7,440 nucleotides of DNA from CAYIFC01 sp964362645 (GTDB lineage: Bacteria > Patescibacteriota > Minisyncoccia > Phycocordibacterales > JACOZG01), in the NCBI GenBank assembly GCA_964362645.1, contig CAYIFC010000030.1, forward strand, positions 1 through 7,440. The letters run 5' to 3'. Positions within the stretch are counted from its first letter, which is position 1, and each line of letters begins with the position of its first letter. The position numbers and the translations under genes are program-made. The notes under the pieces were generated by a model that had not been told where the DNA came from, made no database searches, and saw only the letters and a list, made by a program, of their open reading frames with translations. Shown one piece after another: positions 1 to 5,555 of the stretch.

Positions 1-12
1 CTTATCGCGTTC

Positions 13-1113
13 CTACTTAACTTTCAAGCGCTTGAGGGCTAGGCGTAGGGCGGCTGCGCGCGGCGTGATGCCGGATTCTTGCGCCTCCGCAAGTGTGGCG
101 CGGACGGCGGCGCTCACCTTCTCCTTCACCATTTTAAACATTTTGTCGGCTTTGTAGCCCATATGTTCAGCATAAGAGGAAATCACGCCGCCGGCATTAG
201 CGGCAATATCGGGCACAATCAATACTCCACGCTTATGGAGCGCCACTTCAAACTCTTCCTTCATTGGAATGTTGGCCCCTTCGACAATAATCTTGGCCTT
301 AACCTTGCCAACATTTTTCTCGTTGATAACATCTGGTAGAGCGGCGGGGATCAGGACATCAATCGGTAGTTCAAAAATAGCGGTGTTGGAAAGTTTTTCA
401 GCGCCAGGGTAATTAACGACCGAGCCTGTTTTAGCTTTAATCTTTATTAGTTGAGCAATATTAAAGCCAGCCGGTAGGAATGCTGTGCCTTTAGAATCAG
501 ACACGGCCACAATCTTACAACCCATTTCGCTTAAAAATTTAGCCGCAAAGACACCCACATTACCAAAGCCTTCGATAGCAACGGTTGCGCCCTTAACTGG
601 AAGATTGCGATGAGTGAGGGCAATTTGGGTGGCCTCTGCGACACCAAACCCGGTACTGCCCAGCTCGTGTGGTAGTCCACCAAGTTTTTTGGGCTTGCCA
701 GTTGCCGCTCGCTTGTTGTCGGCTGCTTTTACAAACACGGCCATATCTCCTTCAGCCATGTTTACATCCGGACCGGCAATGTAGCGACTAATTAAAACCG
801 GCTTCAATTCTTTGGCGAACCATTCAATAATTTTCCTTTTTTTCTTCGCATCAGCTGTTTTAGGATCGAAGGCGATACCGGATTTAGCGCCACCAAAGGG
901 GATATTAGCCAGCGCGTTTTTGAGCGTCATGGCCCGAGCGAGCCGTCGCACTTCCTCCTCCGTTACAAACGGAGTCATACGGATACCACCCTTACCCGGA
1001 CCAAGGGTCGTGTTATCGATCACTAAATACGCCCACACACCGAGTTCCGAATTATAAGCTTTTATAACATTCCTTGGTCCCAATTGATCGCCCCCCATAA
1101 GATTATTTTGCAT
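13..1113 (-). CDS. gdhA: Glutamate (Glu/Leu/Phe/Val family) dehydrogenase, NAD(P)-dependent
   Basis: This cytoplasmic enzyme of 366 aa should catalyse reversible oxidative deamination of an amino acid, probably glutamate to 2-oxoglutarate plus ammonia. Seen in the sequence: an N-terminal dimerisation/substrate domain with GPGKGGIRM (K41), MTLKNAL (K65), PFGGAKSGI (K77, catalytic-type lysine) and GPDVN (D116). A Rossmann domain follows with GFGNVG at 182-187 and a likely adenosine-ribose acidic residue at D206 (AVSDS), then NAGGV near 306-310. The lysine spacing 41/65/77 matches K89/K113/K125 of clostridial glutamate dehydrogenase (recalled from the literature). K41 and S313 sit where glutamate enzymes use Lys and Ser and leucine enzymes use hydrophobic residues, which favours glutamate. 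It is shorter than typical bacterial glutamate dehydrogenase (about 420 to 450 aa), mainly at the N-terminus, and its TLGPG segment is leucine-dehydrogenase-like. The ATG start lies 38 bp from the divergent rplU; the stop is TAG. Family is confident; substrate is inferred. Confidence 0.92.
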   Translation of the reverse strand: MQNNLMGGDQLGPRNVIKAYNSELGVWAYLVIDNTTLGPGKGGIRMTPFVTEEEVRRLARAMTLKNALANIPFGGAKSGIAFDPKTADAKKKRKIIEWFAKELKPVLISRYIAGPDVNMAEGDMAVFVKAADNKRAATGKPKKLGGLPHELGSTGFGVAEATQIALTHRNLPVKGATVAIEGFGNVGVFAAKFLSEMGCKIVAVSDSKGTAFLPAGFNIAQLIKIKAKTGSVVNYPGAEKLSNTAIFELPIDVLIPAALPDVINEKNVGKVKAKIIVEGANIPMKEEFEVALHKRGVLIVPDIAANAGGVISSYAEHMGYKADKMFKMVKEKVSAAVRATLAEAQESGITPRAAALRLALKRLKVK

Positions 1114-1142
1114 CTTGCTATCCTACCATAAATGTGTAGAAT
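1114..1142 (+). promoter_or_regulatory. Candidate sigma-70-type promoter of rplU
   Basis: TTGCTA at 1114-1119 (4 of 6 matches to TTGACA) is separated by exactly 17 nt from TAGAAT at 1137-1142 (5 of 6 matches to TATAAT). The hexamer ends 9 nt before the rplU ATG, so the transcript would begin within about 3 nt of the start codon. The AGGGG between them sits only 4 nt from the ATG and would be mostly outside or at the very tip of such an mRNA. The promoter overlaps that of the divergent dehydrogenase gene. Confidence 0.5.
1120..1128 (-). promoter_or_regulatory. Candidate extended -10 promoter of the dehydrogenase gene
   Basis: On the minus strand the spacer reads TGG-TAGGAT, an extended -10 (TGn) followed by a TANNNT hexamer, ending 6 nt before the ATG at 1113. 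A start site about 7 nt downstream would fall on the ATG, implying a leaderless mRNA. No convincing -35 is visible, as is common for extended -10 promoters. The AGGA inside the hexamer could instead be a weak Shine-Dalgarno 7 nt from the ATG, so the reading is ambiguous. Confidence 0.4.
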
Positions 1143-1151
1143 AGGGGATCT

Positions 1152-1475
1152 ATGACGTTTGCGGTGATAAAAACAGGGGGGAAACAGTACCAGGTCTCTG
1201 AAGGGGATACCCTTTTGGTGGAAAAGCTAGCCCCCGAAGCTGGGGAGAAAAAGCTCGTTTTCAACGAGGTTTTGTTAGTCGATAATGGTTCTAAAACTGT
1301 GGTAGGGCTCCCTACCGTGGCGAAGGCGAGTGTAGAAGCCGAGCGCGTGGCTGACGAGCGCGGCAAGAAGATTATTGTTATCAAGTATAAGCCTAAGGTC
1401 CGCTATCGGGTTAAGAACGGCCATCGCCAACTTCATACTCGGATTAAGATCACCAAAATCAATTCCGATTTTTAA
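1152..1475 (+). CDS. rplU: 50S ribosomal protein L21 (bL21)
   Basis: This is a structural protein of the large ribosomal subunit that contacts 23S rRNA. The 107-aa product (family usually about 100 to 105) has the hallmark N-terminus FAVIKTGGKQYQVSEGD. It also has the central VLLVDNG and VGLPTV strands, and the conserved C-terminal stretch KIIVIKYKPKVRYRVKNGHRQ followed by HTRIKITKI, the bL21 signature region. The ATG start puts the family motif at residue 3, so no other start is needed. In most bacteria rplU is followed by rpmA (bL27), often with obgE nearby. Here it stands alone, converging on recR with a 17-bp tail-to-tail overlap and no recognisable terminator. It has its own promoter in the short divergent spacer. 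Confidence 0.97.
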   Translation: MTFAVIKTGGKQYQVSEGDTLLVEKLAPEAGEKKLVFNEVLLVDNGSKTVVGLPTVAKASVEAERVADERGKKIIVIKYKPKVRYRVKNGHRQLHTRIKITKINSDF

Positions 1476-2088
1476 GCGCTGAACGCAGCGTATCGGGGTC
1501 AGAATACTCAAGTTCGGTGCCGGTAGATAGGCCACGTCCAAGCACGCTCACTCTTACATCGTTACCTACCAGCGGGGTCAGTAGTCCACGCAAGTATTCA
1601 GCCGTATGGTCGCCTTCAGTATTGGCACTTAAGGCAAGAATTATTTCTTTAAGAGCGCTGGTTTTCAGTCTTTCTCGCACTAGCGATAGTAACTCCTGAC
1701 TTCTAATAATACTCGCTGGGTTTGGCTCAAGAATCGGTAATAAACCCCCCAAAACAAAAAACATGCCTTGATAAGCGCCAGATTTGCGGACACTCTCAAG
1801 GTCAACATCTTTTTCAATAATCAACAAAGTGCTCGAGTCCCGGTTTTCATCACCACATAAATCGCAAGTAATTGTAGAGGGATTACTGCCTTCGGGAGTG
1901 GGAGAGAAGCGGTAGCAGGTGTTGCATTGTCGGACCGAAGAACTAAGCGCGAGCAGATCATTAGCCAGCATTTTGGCATAGGCTGGCTCGCGGGAGAGGA
2001 GGTAATAAACAAAACGATTAGCTTGGCGAGGACCAATGCCCGGGAAATCGCGAAAGTTCTGGATCAAGCGCCGGACGGTGTTGTTCAT
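1459..2088 (-). CDS. recR: Recombination protein RecR
   Basis: RecR works with RecF and RecO to load RecA at gaps in single-stranded DNA; it forms a ring clamp on DNA. The 209-aa product has the expected length of about 200. In order it shows an N-terminal helix-hairpin-helix (FPGIGPRQANRF, 15-26), a C4 zinc finger (C55-x2-C58 and C75-x2-C78), a Toprim domain beginning LLIIEKDVD (88-96) with VLGGLLPIL (112-120) and NTEGDHTAEYL (156-166), and the C-terminal GRGLSTGTELEYSD segment (184-197). The usual YHVLGG is FFVLGG here, a variation outside the metal-binding acidic residues. The ATG lies 3 bp after the dnaB stop, so it is the second gene of a dnaB-recR operon. A GGTGG about 11 nt upstream, inside the end of dnaB, is at best a weak ribosome binding site. 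The TGA stop argues against UGA recoding. Confidence 0.97.
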   Translation of the reverse strand: MNNTVRRLIQNFRDFPGIGPRQANRFVYYLLSREPAYAKMLANDLLALSSSVRQCNTCYRFSPTPEGSNPSTITCDLCGDENRDSSTLLIIEKDVDLESVRKSGAYQGMFFVLGGLLPILEPNPASIIRSQELLSLVRERLKTSALKEIILALSANTEGDHTAEYLRGLLTPLVGNDVRVSVLGRGLSTGTELEYSDPDTLRSALKNRN

Positions 2089-2091
2089 AAT

Positions 2092-3465
2092 TTAAAAACC
2101 ACCAAAATCTGGTGCGGCGGTATTTTTATCAAGCGTGGTAAAACTAACGCGCTTCTCGTCGAAATAGAGGTCGACCTTGCCAGTCGGACCATTGCGGTGT
2201 TTCTCGATTAAAATTTCGGCAATGTTTTTGCGATCGGACTCCTCGTTATATTTGTCTTCGCGATGAATGAACATCACGACATCGGCGTCTTGCTCAATCG
2301 AACCGGAATCGCGGAGGTCGGAGAGGCGCGGTCGACCGCCACGTTGTTCAACCGCTCGCGAAAGTTGAGAGAGAGCCAGTACGGGCACGTCGAGCTCGCG
2401 GGCCAGCCCCTTAAGTGAGCGTGAGAGCTCGGTCACCTGCTGCACTAGTGAGTCGCTATCGCGCTTAGGGATCATTAACTGCAAGTAGTCGACAATTACC
2501 AAACCGAGATTGTTTTCCATTTTTAACTTGCGGCAAACTGACTTCATCTTGGTGATGTTGTTGCTTGAATCGTCGTCGATAAAAATCGGTGCCTTGGAGA
2601 GAGTATCGAGCGCATCGCGTATACGAGTAAAGTCTTCTTCCGCCGAGAGTTTACCAGTCCGGAGCTTCCAGCTGTCGACATGACTTTCGGCGGCGATGAG
2701 GCGGTCAACCAGTTGCTGTTGGCTCATTTCGAGCGAGAAGATGCAGACCGGAATATTCTTATGACAGGCCACTTGCCGTGCAATGTCGAGCGCGAGCGAA
2801 GTCTTACCCATTGAAGGACGGGCGGCCAGGATAATGAGATCGGACTTTTGTAGGCCGGCCAAATGATGATCGAGATCCTTAAAACCGGTCGGGATACCGC
2901 GCATTTCGTCGCCTGATTTGTGAAGGCGTTCGAAGCGCTCCCACGCTTCGGTGAGAGTATCTTTCAAACTAACGAAACTTTTTTTAGAAAAAGAGACGAG
3001 TGAAAGGAAGGCTTTTTCCGCTTTGTCGAAAATCGATGATACATCGTCATTTTGACCGTAACCCAATTCGGCGATTTGGTCAGCTGACTCAATTAGGCGC
3101 CGCAGGTCGGCTTTTTTGCGGACGATCTCGGCGTAAAACTTGGCATTGCTCGAAGAGGGGACAGAGTTGATTAGGTCAACAAGATAAGATGCTCCTCCTA
3201 CACCGTCAATCGACTTTTTATCGGTGAGGAAAGAAGTGAGTGAAACGATATCAACCGGATCATTTTTTTCGTACAGGCCAAGCACTGCTTTAAAGATTAA
3301 ACGATGTTTGGTGGAGTAGAAGTCTTCGGGGCGAACAATTTCTAAAACTTCAATCAAGGCTGAAGGTTTGGTCATCACGGCCCCTAGGAGTGCCTTTTCG
3401 GCCGAAAGATCCTGCGGCGGCGTGCGTACCGCTGTCTGCGACGAAATAGGAGATTGAACCGGCAT
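2092..3465 (-). CDS. dnaB: Replicative DNA helicase DnaB
   Basis: This hexameric ATP-driven helicase unwinds DNA 5' to 3' at the replication fork and recruits primase. The chosen ATG at 3465 gives 457 aa, close to the E. coli length of 471. The frame stays open upstream to a TTG at 3504, but the extra 13 residues are unlike the family and would cover the likely promoter. Seen in order: an N-terminal DnaB domain (about 18-120, starting PPQDLSAEKALLGAVM), a linker, and a RecA-like ATPase domain from about 185. That domain has Walker A ARPSMGKTS (215-223), a Walker B-type VIVDYLQL (323-330), the ALSQLSR motif (364-370), SDLRDSGSIEQDAD (382-395) and the arginine-finger motif KHRNGP (422-427). No intein is present. 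It is the first gene of an operon with recR. Confidence 0.97.
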   Translation of the reverse strand: MPVQSPISSQTAVRTPPQDLSAEKALLGAVMTKPSALIEVLEIVRPEDFYSTKHRLIFKAVLGLYEKNDPVDIVSLTSFLTDKKSIDGVGGASYLVDLINSVPSSSNAKFYAEIVRKKADLRRLIESADQIAELGYGQNDDVSSIFDKAEKAFLSLVSFSKKSFVSLKDTLTEAWERFERLHKSGDEMRGIPTGFKDLDHHLAGLQKSDLIILAARPSMGKTSLALDIARQVACHKNIPVCIFSLEMSQQQLVDRLIAAESHVDSWKLRTGKLSAEEDFTRIRDALDTLSKAPIFIDDDSSNNITKMKSVCRKLKMENNLGLVIVDYLQLMIPKRDSDSLVQQVTELSRSLKGLARELDVPVLALSQLSRAVEQRGGRPRLSDLRDSGSIEQDADVVMFIHREDKYNEESDRKNIAEILIEKHRNGPTGKVDLYFDEKRVSFTTLDKNTAAPDFGGF

Positions 3466-3472
3466 TGTGCCT

Positions 3473-3481
3473 ATTCTAACA
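3473..3481 (-). promoter_or_regulatory. Candidate extended -10 promoter of dnaB-recR
   Basis: Read on the minus strand this is TGT-TAGAAT, an extended -10 (TGn plus TANNNT), ending 7 nt before the dnaB ATG at 3465. Transcription would begin at or next to the start codon, so the mRNA would be essentially leaderless. The nearest -35-like hexamer, TTGGCG, is about 20 nt upstream of the hexamer, too far to be convincing. The 9-mer TAGAATAGG is shared exactly with the rplU promoter. Confidence 0.45.
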
Positions 3482-3540
3482 TAGACACAACTTAGCACCG
3501 CCAACCCGGCAAAATAACTTTTAGTGACTAACTTGGGGAT

Positions 3541-3575
3541 AAAAACCCGCCCTAAACGCTTCAGCGTCGGGCGGG
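3541..3575 (-). terminator. Rho-independent terminator after the membrane-protein gene
   Basis: On the minus strand a 7-bp GC arm (CCCGCCC with GGGCGGG; 3569-3575 and 3546-3552) encloses an inner ACGCT/AGCGT stem and is followed directly by TTTTTA. It starts 5 bp beyond the stop of the small membrane-protein gene. It would end transcription from that gene, and from corA-cysS if they read through, before dnaB. Confidence 0.88.
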
Positions 3576-3580
3576 CAGAG

Positions 3581-4108
3581 TTATAGAAGTTGAAATATGT
3601 CGAGAATTTTTTCCGCTTCTTCTAGTTCGACTAAACGTTCAGGATGACCTTGCAGAGTTTGGATCGTGTTTAGTGCCAACTCCTTTAATTCGTGATCGGA
3701 TTTATTAGCCGTATCAGACGGAGCCATATGTAGAACAAGGTGGAGTGTTAGGTAGTCTTTAAGAAAACGCGAACAAACTACAGGAAACAAACTACCGACA
3801 AAAAAAAGATGCGTGCTTAACCAAAGCAAGGCAAAAAACGGAGTTATTAAGCTGATGGATAGTCCAAAAAGTAATTGTCGGTTTGACCACGAAACAAAAC
3901 AGGTTATTAGTAATACAGTTAACTGAAACATCAAGCACCACCAAACGACAGTTTTTGCCGCATCCAGTTGGTTAAAACAGAGAGCGTAATCAACCGGTTC
4001 GCCTAAACCATTTCTTCCTTCTTCCCAATTACGTCGCAAAACATTTGAGATAACGCCATCTTTCAACATCAACAAAATATCGTGATGAGGTTTCTTCCCA
4101 GCTCCCAT
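3581..4108 (-). CDS. Hypothetical small membrane protein, family not recognised
   Basis: I do not recognise this 175-aa product. Residues 1-50 are hydrophilic with basic patches (KK at 5-6, RR at 25-26). A hydrophobic segment at about 53-74 (VVWWCLMFQLTVLLITCFV) is followed by a short SNRQ turn and a second hydrophobic stretch at about 79-112 that could be one long or two shorter helices. The rest is a charged, probably helical tail (about 135-175) ending in EEAEKILDIFQLL. No enzyme motif, signal peptidase site or metal ligand pattern stands out. The start is the ATG at 4108, which has GGAGGG exactly 8 nt upstream; an in-frame TTG at 4135 would add 9 residues containing that site. It lies downstream of cysS on the same strand and ends in a strong terminator, so it may be the tail of that operon or its own unit. 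By eye it is more AT-rich than its neighbours, and it may be restricted to a lineage. Confidence 0.75.
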   Translation of the reverse strand: MGAGKKPHHDILLMLKDGVISNVLRRNWEEGRNGLGEPVDYALCFNQLDAAKTVVWWCLMFQLTVLLITCFVSWSNRQLLFGLSISLITPFFALLWLSTHLFFVGSLFPVVCSRFLKDYLTLHLVLHMAPSDTANKSDHELKELALNTIQTLQGHPERLVELEEAEKILDIFQLL

Positions 4109-4116
4109 CTCAAAGA

Positions 4117-4122
4117 CCCTCC
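4117..4122 (-). promoter_or_regulatory. Strong Shine-Dalgarno that fixes the membrane-protein start
   Basis: GGAGGG on the minus strand lies 8 nt before the ATG at 4108, optimal spacing for a Shine-Dalgarno. It decides for that ATG over the upstream in-frame TTG at 4135. It is the only textbook ribosome binding site in the window. Confidence 0.75.
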
Positions 4123-4147
4123 AAAAATAGACCAAATATCAAGTCAG

Positions 4148-4164
4148 AAGGGGAACATCCCCTT
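4148..4164. other. Short perfect hairpin between cysS and the membrane-protein gene
   Basis: AAGGGG, loop AACAT, CCCCTT form a perfect 6-bp stem 30 bp after the cysS stop and 40 bp before the next ATG. In the minus (gene) direction it is followed by CTGACTTG, not a T-run, so it is not a clear terminator. It could attenuate, protect the mRNA 3' end, or be chance. A T-rich stretch follows it only on the plus strand, where there is no gene to terminate. Confidence 0.3.
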
Positions 4165-4193
4165 AAGTTTTCTACTCCATAACTACCATATTT

Positions 4194-5555
4194 TTATTTT
4201 TTGCGCAATTGAGGGCCGGTAGGGGAGTCGAGGAGGTACCAGTCGAGGGCTTCGATCTGGCGGCGGAGCTCGTCGGCTAGCGACCAATCGCCGTTTTGGC
4301 GTGCTACTTCGCGCTCGGCGGCGAGGGCTTGTACTTCGCTTGGAATCTCTATGGGCACAGTGGCTTGTATTAAATCTAGACCCAACACTTCATCCATTTT
4401 TAAAATTGTGGCTAGTTGTTCGGCGGGAGGTAGGTCGTTAGTTTTGAGTAGATGCCAAACCGTAGCTAGAGTTTGGGGTAAATTTAAATCGTTGTTGATA
4501 GCTACTGAAAACTCGGCGAGATATTTTTCGTTAGGAGTAGTTGTTTTATTTTCGCTCGCTTGTGACAGATCATAAACCCGTGCTAACAAATTTTTGTAAC
4601 CAGTTGCGGCCGCTTCAAGTGCTTCCCAGGTAAAGTTGGCGTGCGTACGATAGTGCGCCGAGAGCAGCCAGAAGCGGTAAGCGAGAGGGGAGTAACCCTT
4701 TTTCTCAACTTCATTTAAGGTAACAATGTTCCCGTCTGATTTTGCCATCTTGCCGCCGGCCATATTTACAAACGCCGTATGAATCCAATAACGCGAAAGA
4801 GTTTGACCGGTCGCCGCTTCGGACTGCGCGATCTCGTTGGTGTGATGAGGGAAGACGAGGTCACTGCCACCCAAGTGGATATCTATTGTGTCGCCCAAAG
4901 TGGCGCGGATCATGGCCGAGCATTCGATGTGCCAACCCGGTCGGCCCTTACCAAATGGTGCATCCCAGCTCACATCGCCATCATTCTCTTGCCAGAACTT
5001 CCAGAGTGCGAAGTCGGTTACTGCGTCTTTGTCGTACTCATCGGCTTGGATCCGCGAAATAGTTTGTGCGGTGTTAGGAGAAAGTTTAGCTAGTTGGCCG
5101 TAGTTTGAGAACTTTGCTACAGAAAAATATACACCATCTTCAGTTCTGTAAGCAAAACCTTTCTCCAATAATTCTTGAACGAGCGAAATCATTTGTGAGA
5201 CATATTCTGTCGCGTGCGTGAGCTCGTTTGGCGGTAACACATTTAACTTTTCTAGATCTGCTAAAAATAACTTTTCATATTCTTTAGTAAACTCGAGTAA
5301 GGGTTTACTCGCTGTTTGCGCGCCCTTGATTGTTTTGTCGTCAACATCGGTAATGTTCATTACCGCTTTAACGTTGTAATTGTTCCAAACTAAGGTCCGT
5401 TTTAGCCAATCGCTAACGACAAAGGTTCGGAGATTACCAATGTGGGCTGGGCCGTACACCGTTGGCCCGCAGGTATACATCTTAACCGCTCTTGGATCAG
5501 TCGGTTTAAATTCTTCAATTTGACGAGTTAAGGTATTGTAGAGTTTTAAAGCCAT
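4194..5555 (-). CDS. cysS: Cysteinyl-tRNA synthetase
   Basis: This class I aminoacyl-tRNA synthetase charges tRNA-Cys in the cytoplasm. The 453-aa product has the family's normal length (E. coli 461). Seen: MYTCGPTVYGPAHIGN, with zinc ligand C29 and the HIGH-type motif HIGN at 38-41; the remaining zinc ligands C212 (GWHIEC), H237 and E241 (FPHHTNE), spaced as in E. coli; and the KMSKS-type motif KMAKSDGN starting at 269. A helical anticodon-binding region follows and ends in the usual LADELR and LLDSPTG segments. The ATG lies inside the end of corA (10-bp overlap), so translation is probably coupled; no good Shine-Dalgarno is visible. No strong terminator follows, so transcription may continue into the small membrane-protein gene. 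Confidence 0.98.
   Translation of the reverse strand: MALKLYNTLTRQIEEFKPTDPRAVKMYTCGPTVYGPAHIGNLRTFVVSDWLKRTLVWNNYNVKAVMNITDVDDKTIKGAQTASKPLLEFTKEYEKLFLADLEKLNVLPPNELTHATEYVSQMISLVQELLEKGFAYRTEDGVYFSVAKFSNYGQLAKLSPNTAQTISRIQADEYDKDAVTDFALWKFWQENDGDVSWDAPFGKGRPGWHIECSAMIRATLGDTIDIHLGGSDLVFPHHTNEIAQSEAATGQTLSRYWIHTAFVNMAGGKMAKSDGNIVTLNEVEKKGYSPLAYRFWLLSAHYRTHANFTWEALEAAATGYKNLLARVYDLSQASENKTTTPNEKYLAEFSVAINNDLNLPQTLATVWHLLKTNDLPPAEQLATILKMDEVLGLDLIQATVPIEIPSEVQALAAEREVARQNGDWSLADELRRQIEALDWYLLDSPTGPQLRKK

Noticed and set aside
1475..1491. Possible terminator for rplU (CGCTG-AACG-CAGCG stem)
   Set aside because: The stem is short and no T-run follows it on either strand. It is also coding sequence of recR.
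1118..1541. Minus-strand open frames across rplU
   Set aside because: They are shadows of rplU, which has an unmistakable L21 protein sequence, and they collide with the promoter region and with recR.
3466..3504. N-terminal extension of DnaB by 13 residues from a TTG
   Set aside because: The extra residues do not resemble DnaB N-termini, the start would be TTG, and the stretch holds the candidate -10. The ATG at 3465 gives a normal family N-terminus.
4109..4135. N-terminal extension of the membrane protein from a TTG
   Set aside because: It contains the strong GGAGGG site ideally spaced for the ATG at 4108 and has no ribosome binding site of its own.
4742..5103. Overlapping plus-strand open frames opposite cysS (about 70 to 106 codons)
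   Set aside because: They lie wholly antisense to a well-supported cysS, overlap each other in different frames, have low-complexity Arg/Ser/Cys-rich content and match no family.
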